The notes under the pieces: model-generated | What the model was told of the DNA's origin: nothing | Database searches by the model: none | Seen by the model: the letters and a program-made list of their open reading frames with translations, nothing else | Made by a program: the position numbers and the translations under genes | In this document: positions 27,291 through 36,283 of the stretch, in pieces | How the letters are laid out: every line of letters begins with the position of its first letter | Numbering within the stretch: position 1 is the first letter of the stretch | From: Sphingosinicellaceae bacterium | GTDB taxonomy: Bacteria > Pseudomonadota > Alphaproteobacteria > Sphingomonadales > Sphingomonadaceae | Direction of reading: 5' to 3' | DNA: 64,000 bases | NCBI GenBank assembly: GCA_019285715.1 | Contig: CP079108.1 | Span: forward strand, 1,441,001 to 1,505,000

Positions 27291-28514
27291 TCACCGGCGG
27301 CGCACGAAGCGCGCGACCAGCTCGACGTGGGTCGACCAGCGGAACTGCCCGACCGGCCACAGGCGCTGGAGGTCGTAGCCGGCATCGACGAGCGTACGGG
27401 CGTCGCGGGCGAAGGTGCTCGGGTTGCACGATACCGCGACGACCAGCGGCACCTTCGATGCAGCAAGCGCGGCGGTCTGCGCGGCGGCTCCGGCGCGCGG
27501 CGGGTCGATGACGACGGCGTCGAAGCGGTCGAGTTCCGGTCCGGCCATCGGGTTGCGGAACAGGTCGCGGTGCTCGGTGATCAGCTTGAGCCCGGCCGCG
27601 CGCGCCGCAGGGAGGAGCGCGGCGACCGCGGTTCCGGCAGCATCGGCGGCAAGGACGCGTGCACCCCGGACCGCGAGCGGCAGGGCGAAGGTACCGAGCC
27701 CGCAGAACAGGTCCGCGATACGCGGCGCCCCGATGGTGGCAGCGAGGACGGCGGCGACCAGCGCGGCCTCGCCGTCGGCGGTGGCCTGGAGGAACGCGGC
27801 GGGGGGCAACGCGACGGGGACACCGGCGAAGCGCAGCGTCGGCTGGGCACGCTCCGAGATGATGGTCAGGCCGTCTTCGTTGTCGACGGCGAGCCGGGCG
27901 AGGGCTTGCGCATCAGCGAAGGCGGTGAGGCGCTCGATCTGCTTGAGCGTCGTCGCCTCGATGCCCGCGAGCAGCACGTCGATCCCGGCGTCGGTCAGGG
28001 TCAGCGTCACGCCCGCGGCACGTCCGTCGCCGAGGATACCGCCGAGAAGGCGCCGCAGCGGGGCGACCAGCGCGAACAGTTCGGGACGCAGGACGTGGCA
28101 TTCGTGGAGGTCGACGATGCGGTGGCTTGCTTCGGCGTTGAAGCCGAGCGTCAGTTGTCCGCCGCGCTTGACGGCGCGGAGCGAGGCACGGCGGCGCGAG
28201 CGGGGCGGCGACAGGTGGATGGGCTCGATGTGGCCGATCGGGATGCCGGCGAGCGCCGAGACGATGCGGTCGATCGCCCAGCGCTCGTAGGCGGGGTCGC
28301 TGACGTGCTGGAGCTGGCAACCGCCGCACTCCGGGTAGTGTCGGCATGGCGGCGCGAGGTGGTCGGGACCGGGGACCAGCATGCCGTCGTCGCCGATGCG
28401 GTCGCCGGGAACGCCAAACGGCACAAAGCGGCCGTCGCCGGTGACGCCGTCGCCGCGCCCGCCGATGCGGACGATGAGGTCGCTGTCGACGGTCGGCGCG
28501 AGGCTGTCGGTCAC
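27291..28514 (-). CDS. RNA uracil-5 methyltransferase (RlmD/TrmA family)
   Basis: A 407-residue SAM-dependent methyltransferase that forms m5U in rRNA or tRNA. An iron-sulfur cysteine set is visible (CRHYPECGGCQLQH), as are the SAM loop DLFCGLGTFALPLA and the catalytic VAVSCNPSTFARD with the nucleophilic cysteine, preceded by IDPPRAGA. The missing N-terminal TRAM domain favours a compact RlmD/RumA-like enzyme, but the exact RNA target (23S U747, U1939 or tRNA) is not decided. It overlaps the NAD(P)HX repair gene by 4 bp. Confidence 0.9.
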   Translation of the reverse strand: MTDSLAPTVDSDLIVRIGGRGDGVTGDGRFVPFGVPGDRIGDDGMLVPGPDHLAPPCRHYPECGGCQLQHVSDPAYERWAIDRIVSALAGIPIGHIEPIHLSPPRSRRRASLRAVKRGGQLTLGFNAEASHRIVDLHECHVLRPELFALVAPLRRLLGGILGDGRAAGVTLTLTDAGIDVLLAGIEATTLKQIERLTAFADAQALARLAVDNEDGLTIISERAQPTLRFAGVPVALPPAAFLQATADGEAALVAAVLAATIGAPRIADLFCGLGTFALPLAVRGARVLAADAAGTAVAALLPAARAAGLKLITEHRDLFRNPMAGPELDRFDAVVIDPPRAGAAAQTAALAASKVPLVVAVSCNPSTFARDARTLVDAGYDLQRLWPVGQFRWSTHVELVARFVRRR

Positions 28515-29938
28515 GACAGGTCGCGCAGCGCTGCGGGTATCAGCCCCGGCAGGTCGTCGGCGGTCAGCCCGGTGCCACCCCGAAGCCCCAGGTCACCGTG
28601 CAGCCAGACGCCGGCACAGACCGCGTCGAAGGCCTCGATCCCTTGCGCGAGCAGTCCGGCGATGATGCCGGCGAGGACGTCGCCCGACCCCGCGGTTGCC
28701 AGCGCGGGGGAAGCGTGGGCGTTGATCCGGGCGCGGCCGTCGGGCGCGGCGATCACCGTGTCGGGGCCCTTGAGGACGACCACTGCACCGGTCAGGGCGG
28801 CGGCGACGCGGGCGCGGTCGACTTTGCTGCCGGGGAGGGTGCCGAAGACGCGGTCGAACTCACCTTCGTGCGGGGTCAGGACGACCGGTCCGAGGACCTG
28901 CTGCGCCAGTCCCGCAGCGTCGCCGGCGAAGAGGGTGAAGACATCGGCGTCGAGCACCAGCGGCCGGCCACTGGTCAGCGCCCGCCGGACCAGTGACCGG
29001 GCCTTGTCGTCGTGGCCGAGGCCGGGTCCGAGCAGGAACGCTGCCGCGCGCGGGTCGTCGAGCAGGCGTGCCAGTCCCGCCGCATCGTCCACGACGCGCA
29101 GCATGACCGCGTCCAGGCGGGCGGCGTTCTCGATGAAGGCGTCCGCCGGAACGCCGATGGTGACGAGCCCGGCCCCGACCCGGAGCGCGGCGTGGGCCGC
29201 GAGTCGGGCAGCGCCGCCGCGTCCGCTTGGGCCGGAAACAACGTACACCGCGCCGCGCGAGTACTTGTGCGCCTCGGCACCGAGGCCCGGCAGTCGTGGT
29301 GCGGTGTTCAGCGTCAGCGCGGCGGCGACCTCGCCGAGCCCGATGTCGGCGACGACGATGCGCCCGCAGCGGGCCGCTGCCGGGTGAAGGTAGTGTGCGC
29401 GCTTGCGGGCTCCGAAGGCGATCGTCAGGTCGGCGACGAACGGGCAGCCGAGGTCGCTGCCGTCATCGGTGCCGACCCCGCTCGGCACGTCGAGGGCGAC
29501 GCGCAGCTGCGCGGCGTCGGCGAGGCGGCCCAGCGTCTGCGCCAGCCCGGCGTCGAGCGGACGGCTCATGCCCGTCCCGAACAGCGCGTCGACCAGCGCG
29601 CCACCCAGCGGAGCGTCCCCGAAAGGTGCGACGGGCCCATCCCAGTCGTGCGCTGCCGATCCGGCGGGCTCGCTGCGAGGCGGGCCATCCGCCGCAATGG
29701 AGACCGCGACCCCTGCCGCGCGGAGGTGACGGGCGACGACATAGCCGTCGCCACCGTTGCCGCCCGGGCCGCACACGACCAGCGCCGCGCGGGGTGCCTC
29801 GAACCGCAGGATCGCGTCCGCGGCGGCGGCACCGGCGCGCTCCATCAGCGTGCGGGCGGGGACTCCGCCGGCAATGGTCTGCGCCTCCGCGGCACGCATT
29901 GCGGCGGCGTCCAGAACCGGCGGGGTTGTCAAAGCCAC
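28511..29938 (-). CDS. nnr: Bifunctional NAD(P)HX epimerase/ADP-dependent dehydratase
   Basis: Repairs hydrated NAD(P)H. Residues 1-~205 are the epimerase (NnrE/YjeF_N; CGPGGNGGDGYVVARHL, VDALFGTGMSR), and ~215-475 the ribokinase-fold dehydratase (NnrD; KYSRGAVYVVSGP, LLGPGLGHDD, ATAGSGDVLAGIIAGLLAQG). It is the standard fused form. The open frame continues far upstream without a clear start; I place it at GTG 29938 because homologs begin a few residues before AAAMRAAE. TTG codons at 29932 and 29944 are alternatives, and none has a good Shine-Dalgarno. Confidence 0.92.
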   Translation of the reverse strand: MALTTPPVLDAAAMRAAEAQTIAGGVPARTLMERAGAAAADAILRFEAPRAALVVCGPGGNGGDGYVVARHLRAAGVAVSIAADGPPRSEPAGSAAHDWDGPVAPFGDAPLGGALVDALFGTGMSRPLDAGLAQTLGRLADAAQLRVALDVPSGVGTDDGSDLGCPFVADLTIAFGARKRAHYLHPAAARCGRIVVADIGLGEVAAALTLNTAPRLPGLGAEAHKYSRGAVYVVSGPSGRGGAARLAAHAALRVGAGLVTIGVPADAFIENAARLDAVMLRVVDDAAGLARLLDDPRAAAFLLGPGLGHDDKARSLVRRALTSGRPLVLDADVFTLFAGDAAGLAQQVLGPVVLTPHEGEFDRVFGTLPGSKVDRARVAAALTGAVVVLKGPDTVIAAPDGRARINAHASPALATAGSGDVLAGIIAGLLAQGIEAFDAVCAGVWLHGDLGLRGGTGLTADDLPGLIPAALRDLS

Positions 29939-29962
29939 GGCCAAGTGTAATCGGCTGACGCC

Positions 29963-30331
29963 ATGGTCCGGAACCGAATTCTCTCGCTGGCTGCAATCAC
30001 CTCGGCGCTCGCTCTTGCAGCCTGCGCGGCGTCGCCGCTGTATGTCCAGACGGACCAGCACCGCGGCACCGCCGGCGATGTCCCGCGCGACGGGACCGGC
30101 GAGCCGATGTTCACTGACATCACCGTCCCGCTGCCGGCACCGCCCACGCCGTACGTCGCGCCCGCGCCGGGCATTCCGGTCACGGGGCCGGGCGCCCTGG
30201 CGTTCGATGCCGCCACGCTGCCGCCGCCGCCGGGCCCCGCCTTTACGCTGGCCCAGCGCACCCCGAAAGAGATCCGGCAGGAGGAGCGCCGGAAACGCCG
30301 CGCCTGCCGCCACCTGCGCTCGTGCAACTGA
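29963..30331 (+). CDS. Small proline-rich lipoprotein
   Basis: A 122-residue predicted lipoprotein: signal sequence ending in the lipobox LALAAC (Cys ~ residue 21), then a proline-rich middle (PLPAPPTPYVAPAPG) and a basic tail (EIRQEERRKRRACRHLRSC). No family recognised. The ATG is only 24 bp from the GTG of the divergent NAD(P)HX repair gene, too short for two separate promoters, so one promoter must sit inside the other gene. Confidence 0.7.
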   Translation: MVRNRILSLAAITSALALAACAASPLYVQTDQHRGTAGDVPRDGTGEPMFTDITVPLPAPPTPYVAPAPGIPVTGPGALAFDAATLPPPPGPAFTLAQRTPKEIRQEERRKRRACRHLRSCN

Positions 30332-30335
30332 ACGC

Positions 30336-32048
30336 TCAAATATCCGCGTAGACGTGACGCTCGGCCCTGGCGCCGGGGTGAGTGAGCGCGCCGAGGTAGG
30401 CCGGGCCAACGTTCTGAGAGTAGCGGTACAGCGCGCCTGACTGATAGGCATTGATCCGCGGCACCCACGTCGCCCGCCGCGCCGCCAGCACGTCCGCATC
30501 GACAAGCAGTTCGATGGTCCCCGCCTCCGCATCGATGCTGATCGCGTCGCCGTCCTCGACCAGCGCGATTGGGCCGCCGTCGGCCGCTTCCGGTCCGACA
30601 TGGCCGATGCAGAAGCCGCGCGTGCCGCCCGAGAAGCGCCCGTCGGTGATGAGGGCGACATGCTCGCCGAGACCCAGGCCGTACAGCGCCGCGGTGGTCG
30701 ACAGCATCTCGCGCATGCCGGGGCCGCCCTTGGGGCCTTCATAGCGGATGACCAGCACCTCGCCCTTGTTGATGCTGCGTGCCTCGACCGCGGCGAAGCA
30801 CTCCTCCTCGCTGTCGAAGACCCGCGCCGGGCCAGTGAACTGGAGCCGGTGCATGCCCGCGACCTTGACGATCGCACCATCAGGCGCGAGCGAGCCGACC
30901 AGCCCGACGACGCCGCCGGTCGCGGTGATCGGGTTGCTGACCGGGCGGATGACCTTGTTGTCCACCCACGTCACCTCGGCCAGGTTCTCCGCCAGCGTCT
31001 TGCCGGTGACGGTCATGCAGTCACCGTGCAGGAAGCCGCCCTGAAGCAGGGTCTTCATCACCATGTAGATCCCGCCCGCGTCGTACAGGTCGCGGGCAAC
31101 GTACTGCCCGCCGGGCTTGAGGTCGGTGATGTAGGGCGTGCGCTTGAAGATCGCGGCGACGTCGTGGAGCGTGAAGTCGATGCCCGCCTCGCTCGCCATC
31201 GCCGGCAGGTGGAGCGCGGCATTGGTCGAGCCGCCGGTCGCGGCGACCACCGTGGCGGCGTTTTCGAACGCCTTGCGGGTACAGATATCGCGCGGGCGCA
31301 GGTTGAGCTCGAGGCACTTCATCACGGCTTCGCCCGCCGCCACCGCCAGCCCGGCGCGGCCCTCATAGGGTGCGGGCATCATGTTTGACGACGGCAGCGA
31401 CAGCCCGATCGCCTCGGCGACGCAGGCCATGGTGTTGGCGGTGAACTGCCCGCCGCACGCACCGTGGCCGGGGCAGGCGACCTTCTCCAGTGCAGTCAGG
31501 CGCGCGATCGGGCAGGTCCCGGCGGCGAATTGCCCGACCGCCTCGAACACGTCGACGACGGTGACGTCCTTGTCCTCGAAGCGCCCCGGCAGGATCGACC
31601 CGCCATAGACGAACACCGCGGGCACGTTGAGGCGCAGCATCGCCATCATCATGCCGGGCAGGCTCTTGTCGCAACCCGCAAACGCCAGCAGCGCGTCATA
31701 GCTGTGGCCGCGCATCGACAGCTCGACCGAGTCGGCGATGACCTCGCGGCTGACCAGCGACGACTTCATGCCCTGGTGGCCCATCGCGATGCCGTCGGTG
31801 ACGGTGATCGTGTTGAACCGCCGCGGCGTTCCGCCGCCCGAGATGACCCCCGCCCGCGCCGCGTCCGCCTGCGCGTCGAGCGTCGTGTTGCACGGCGCGG
31901 AGTCGTTGCCCGCCGAGACGACGCCGACGAACGGCTTGGCGATATCTTCCGCGGTCAGGCCCATCGCGTAATAATAGCTGCGGTGCGGCGCGCGTTCGGG
32001 GCCGACGGTGACGTGGCGGCTGGGCAGGCGGGACTTGTCGAACGTCAT
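30336..32048 (-). CDS. ilvD: Dihydroxy-acid dehydratase
   Basis: Dehydrates 2,3-dihydroxy-acids to 2-oxo acids in branched-chain amino-acid synthesis. It has 570 residues, the shorter iron-sulfur (2Fe-2S) class. The two cluster signatures [13 protein letters not shown] and [18 protein letters not shown] are present, as are [13 protein letters not shown] and the C-terminal [17 protein letters not shown] good AAGGGGAG lies seven bases before the ATG. It converges on the small lipoprotein gene. Confidence 0.95.
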   Translation of the reverse strand: MTFDKSRLPSRHVTVGPERAPHRSYYYAMGLTAEDIAKPFVGVVSAGNDSAPCNTTLDAQADAARAGVISGGGTPRRFNTITVTDGIAMGHQGMKSSLVSREVIADSVELSMRGHSYDALLAFAGCDKSLPGMMMAMLRLNVPAVFVYGGSILPGRFEDKDVTVVDVFEAVGQFAAGTCPIARLTALEKVACPGHGACGGQFTANTMACVAEAIGLSLPSSNMMPAPYEGRAGLAVAAGEAVMKCLELNLRPRDICTRKAFENAATVVAATGGSTNAALHLPAMASEAGIDFTLHDVAAIFKRTPYITDLKPGGQYVARDLYDAGGIYMVMKTLLQGGFLHGDCMTVTGKTLAENLAEVTWVDNKVIRPVSNPITATGGVVGLVGSLAPDGAIVKVAGMHRLQFTGPARVFDSEEECFAAVEARSINKGEVLVIRYEGPKGGPGMREMLSTTAALYGLGLGEHVALITDGRFSGGTRGFCIGHVGPEAADGGPIALVEDGDAISIDAEAGTIELLVDADVLAARRATWVPRINAYQSGALYRYSQNVGPAYLGALTHPGARAERHVYADI

Positions 32049-32374
32049 TGGCGAGGCTCCCCTTCGGGGTCGCTAGTGCCGGGTAGGAGCCTTTGGGGTC
32101 AAGGACAAGCGTACAGGAGCAAGCGTATCGGCTGCCAGAGCTGACTCCGGTGAATGCGAGAGAGCATTATTGCGCAGTATACCGCGGGGGCGAGCGGCGC
32201 GCGCCGTCAAACGGTCCGCAGCCTGCGGACCAGCGCGTCGTCGTCCAGCTTTTCGAAGTGCACCAACGGGGCCGCGCGCGCGGTCTGCCAGTCCGGATGC
32301 GAGCCTAGCTCGTCCTGCAAACGGCAGCCACCGGAGAAATGTTTGCTTCTCCGGTGGCCTCGATGCCTTTGAGG
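32049..32374. other. ilvD upstream region with possible small frame and terminator
   Basis: This 326 bp gap contains the ilvD promoter side, two copies of CAAGCGTA at 32106-32113 and 32120-32127, and a 37-codon minus-strand frame at 32207-32320 (reading LQDELGSHPDWQ..HFEKLDDDALVRRLRT) with coding-like composition but no clear start signal. A strong hairpin is at 32327-32358. No full gene is visible. Confidence 0.5.
32327..32358 (-). terminator. Hairpin terminator behind the PEP-CTERM gene
   Basis: GCCACCGGAGAA and TTCTCCGGTGGC pair perfectly over 12 bp around an 8-base loop, 16 bp downstream of the PEP-CTERM stop codon. A T-run is short, so it may act as a weak intrinsic terminator or a stabilising hairpin. 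Confidence 0.7.
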
Positions 32375-32887
32375 TCAGTTCGCGACGGCGATTTCGCGGC
32401 GGCGCATTGCTACGCCGACGAAACCGAAGCCGGCGATCATCAGCGCCCAGCTGGCGGGTTCAGGAACAGCGCCAGAAAGCCGGAACGCGTAGTTGACGCC
32501 TTCACCGGGAGCGCCGTGGTCCTGCACGTAGGCGGAATAGGCAGAACCAGTGCCTGGGTTGCTGTTGTAACCTGAACCGCCGGTATCCAGGCTGTAGCTC
32601 TGAGAAACCGTCGAAGAGAGATACTGCGAGTCGGCCCAACCATCGACATGCGCCTGAAAGTTGATCGCCGAGGTGTCGGGGCCGAGTGTTGAAATCGCAT
32701 AGCTGCTGGCAGTTCCGCCAAACAGCAGCGCAGCGGCTTCCTGGCCGGTATAGACTGCCGGATTGGTTTGCCAGTTCGGACCGTCGCTGACCGACCACGA
32801 ACCGACATAGGTATACGTCGCAGCCTGCGCGGTGCTGGCAGCGGCGACTGCAATCGTGGCCGCGATGAATAATGATTTCAGTTTCAT
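32375..32887 (-). CDS. PEP-CTERM sorting-domain exported protein
   Basis: A 170-residue secreted protein. Residues 1-23 are a signal peptide (KSLFIAATIAVAAASTAQA). The mature part is serine-, threonine- and glycine-rich with no known domain. The C-terminus is a PEP-CTERM signal: VPEPASW, a hydrophobic helix (ALMIAGFGFVGVA) and an arginine cluster (MRRRE), recognised by an exosortase. The start ATG at 32887 has GAGGGG upstream. No exosortase gene lies in this window, so processing depends on one elsewhere. Such proteins are usually linked to extracellular matrix or exopolysaccharide. Confidence 0.85.
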   Translation of the reverse strand: MKLKSLFIAATIAVAAASTAQAATYTYVGSWSVSDGPNWQTNPAVYTGQEAAALLFGGTASSYAISTLGPDTSAINFQAHVDGWADSQYLSSTVSQSYSLDTGGSGYNSNPGTGSAYSAYVQDHGAPGEGVNYAFRLSGAVPEPASWALMIAGFGFVGVAMRRREIAVAN

Positions 32888-33239
32888 TGAAAATTGCCCC
32901 TCATTCGCAGTGCATCCTCTTCCTGGTGCACTCCCGAAACATAAAGCAACGATCGTGCCAACTTTCAATTTATAGCGTTTTCAACACCTTATTCTGGCAC
33001 AAAGAGCTATATCGTTTCGACTATGTAATATTCTTCGACACTTCTTGGGACCGGCGTGGCTCGTGGCGCCAGCGGTCGATTCAGCGTTTCGGAACGAACG
33101 CGGAGCTTGAAACGCACTCGCCAGCTGTGCTCCACCGCCGTCCTTTGCCGGAACATGCTTTTTCGAAACTGGTCGACCCTCGCTCCGCGCCGCTGTATTC
33201 GCCAGCGATGCTCCACCGCCTTGACACCGTGACCGCCTG
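32888..33239. other. AT-richer region upstream of the PEP-CTERM gene
   Basis: The region holds the PEP-CTERM promoter on the minus strand and is markedly poorer in GC (about 32930-33060) than surrounding genes. Toward DUF1272 it contains a near-repeat, CGCCAGCTGTGCTCCACCGCC around 33118 and CGCCAGCGATGCTCCACCGCC around 33198. Short open frames on both strands have no starts or codon pattern I trust. No gene called. Confidence 0.5.
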
Positions 33240-33470
33240 ATGTCCCTCGAACTCCGTCCCGATTGCGAGCGCTGCGGGATCGACCTGCCGAACGGGGCGG
33301 ATGCTCGGATCTGCACTATCGAGTGCACGTTCTGCGGCCCGTGCGTCGAGGGTCCGATGGGCGGTGTCTGCCCGAACTGCGGCGGCAACTTCGAGCGGCG
33401 GCCGGTGCGGCCGCCGGCGATGCTGGCGAAGTATCCGGCGTCGACCGTGCGGATGTACAAGGCTTCGTGA
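33240..33470 (+). CDS. DUF1272 zinc-ribbon-like protein
   Basis: A 76-residue protein of the DUF1272 family: LELRPDCERCGIDLP, ICTIECTFCGPCVEG and VCPNCGGNFERRPVRP. Seven cysteines in CxxC-type pairs suggest zinc binding. Its stop overlaps the GTG start of thiD by 4 bp, so it is likely co-translated with thiD. The family has no assigned function. Confidence 0.88.
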   Translation: MSLELRPDCERCGIDLPNGADARICTIECTFCGPCVEGPMGGVCPNCGGNFERRPVRPPAMLAKYPASTVRMYKAS

Positions 33471-34255
33471 CCCCGCGCATTTTGCCCCGCATCCTGATCG
33501 TCGCCGGCTCGGACTCGTCGGGTGGGGCGGGTATCCAGGCCGACCTGCGCACCGTGCAGGCGCTCGGCGGCTACGGCATGACGGCGATTACCGCGGTGAC
33601 GGTGCAGAACACGCTCGGGGTCAGCGGCGTACACGCGGTGCCGCCAGCGGTGGTCGCGGCACAGATGCGGGCGTGCCTCGACGACATCGGTGCGGACGCG
33701 GTGAAGATCGGGATGCTTGGTGGGGCGGACGTGATCGCGGCGGTTGCGGAGGTGCTGGCGGGGTTGAAAATCCCGGTCGTGCTCGATCCCGTCATGGTGG
33801 CGAAGGGCGGCGCGGTACTGCTGGCGGACGACGCGGTCGCAGCGCTGATGCGGCTGCTGCCGCTGGCGACGATCGTCACCCCGAACGCGCCCGAGCTGGC
33901 GGCGCTGAGCGGGACCGAGATCGAGGACGAGGCCGACATGCTGCTCGCGGCGCAGGAGTTGCTGGGGCAGGGCGTGCGCGCCGTGCTGGCCAAGGGCGGG
34001 CATCTGGAGGGCGACGAGGTCGCGGACTGGCTGGTGACGCGGGCGGGGCAGGTGCGCTTCGCCGGCCCGCGCATCGACACGCGCCATACCCACGGCACCG
34101 GCTGCACGCTGGCGTCGGCGCTGGCGGTCGGGCTGGCGCGCGGGCTGGGGCTGGAGGACGCCTCGCGGCAGGCTCGGGACTACGTCCACCAGGCGATCCT
34201 CGCGGCTCCGGGGTTCGGCGGCGGCCACGGTCCGCTCGGGATTCCGGCATGGTGA
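33467..34255 (+). CDS. thiD: Hydroxymethylpyrimidine/phosphomethylpyrimidine kinase
   Basis: Phosphorylates HMP twice for thiamine synthesis. It has 262 residues with the ribokinase-fold GSDSSGGAGIQADLRT, PVVLDPVMVAKGG, TPNAPELAALSG and the anion-hole motif HGTGCTLASALAVGLARG. It lies between DUF1272 (4 bp overlap) and rnhB (7 bp overlap), with no other thi gene and no obvious TPP riboswitch upstream. Confidence 0.94.
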   Translation: MTPRILPRILIVAGSDSSGGAGIQADLRTVQALGGYGMTAITAVTVQNTLGVSGVHAVPPAVVAAQMRACLDDIGADAVKIGMLGGADVIAAVAEVLAGLKIPVVLDPVMVAKGGAVLLADDAVAALMRLLPLATIVTPNAPELAALSGTEIEDEADMLLAAQELLGQGVRAVLAKGGHLEGDEVADWLVTRAGQVRFAGPRIDTRHTHGTGCTLASALAVGLARGLGLEDASRQARDYVHQAILAAPGFGGGHGPLGIPAW

Positions 34256-34881
34256 AGGGCCCGACCTACAAGCGCGAGAAGGCGTATCCGGGGCGTGTCG
34301 CGGGCGTCGACGAGGCCGGGCGTGGGCCGTGGGCCGGGCCGGTAGTCGCGGCGGCGGTGGTGCTCGACCCGAAGTGCATCCCCAAGGGCCTCAACGATTC
34401 GAAGCAGTTGACGCATGAGCGCCGTGTCGAGCTGTGTGCGATGCTGGTCGACTGCGCCGAGTTCGGGGTCGGCATCGCCTCGGTCGAGGAGATCGACACG
34501 ATCAACATCCACTGGGCGACGATGCTGGCGATGGAGCGCGCCGTCGCGTCGCTCCCTCAAGATTGCCACCACGTCCTGATCGACGGCAATCGCAAGCCGA
34601 AGTGGACCCGGAGTTGCGAAACTTTGGTCTCGGGCGATGCGCTGTGCGTGTCGATCGCGGCGGCATCGATCATAGCCAAGGTCACCCGCGACCGGATGAT
34701 GATCGAGCTGGCCGGCAGCCACGACGGCTACGGCTGGACGACCAACAAGGGCTATGGCACCGCCGAGCACGCGGCGGGCCTGCGGGAGCTCGGGCCGAAC
34801 GCGCATCATCGCCAAAGCTTCTGGCCGGTGCGCGAATGGCGGACCCTCGAACCACGCGCGTTCCGAAAGAAGGTCGCCTGA
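34249..34881 (+). CDS. rnhB: Ribonuclease HII
   Basis: Removes RNA from RNA-DNA hybrids, including single ribonucleotides. It has 210 residues with the active-site motif GVDEAGRGPWAGPV (Asp-Glu), GLNDSKQLT, and the third acidic residue in HVLIDGNR. It overlaps thiD by 7 bp and precedes ccrM across a 253 bp gap, an arrangement seen in other alphaproteobacteria. Confidence 0.95.
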   Translation: MVKGPTYKREKAYPGRVAGVDEAGRGPWAGPVVAAAVVLDPKCIPKGLNDSKQLTHERRVELCAMLVDCAEFGVGIASVEEIDTINIHWATMLAMERAVASLPQDCHHVLIDGNRKPKWTRSCETLVSGDALCVSIAAASIIAKVTRDRMMIELAGSHDGYGWTTNKGYGTAEHAAGLRELGPNAHHRQSFWPVREWRTLEPRAFRKKVA

Positions 34882-35040
34882 GTCCTTTGGGCAACACGCT
34901 ATGGGTGGGAGTCTGTGGAGCGTCGGGACTCAACCCCTAGCGTTTCGAGTCGATCGCGAGACCTCGATGCCAAGCCGTTGAATCGTGACGGTTTCGCAAT
35001 CTGTTGACGGGTGAGTCCCGCCTGACTCAAACTAGCCCCC

Positions 35041-36208
<1,168 letters not shown>

Positions 36209-36283
36209 CCTTGCTACCCTCCTCGCTCGAGGGGGGAGGGCAGAGGGGTTGCTCGCGTTCGTGCGCCGCTTCACAACAAACTT

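Noticed and set aside
26592-29387. A 931-codon plus-strand open frame opposite the antiporter, VOC, RNA methyltransferase and nnr genes.
   Set aside because: Arginine- and alanine-rich without any family motif, and it lies fully antisense to well-identified genes; long antisense frames are expected at this GC content.
33007-33216. A 69-codon minus-strand frame upstream of DUF1272 (MEHRWRIQRRGAR start).
   Set aside because: Sits over a near-repeat and an AT-poor stretch, basic composition only, no ribosome site; likely a repeat translated by chance.
33240-33470. A TPP riboswitch before thiD.
   Set aside because: The upstream region of thiD is the DUF1272 gene, and no CUGAGA-type THI-box core was found there.
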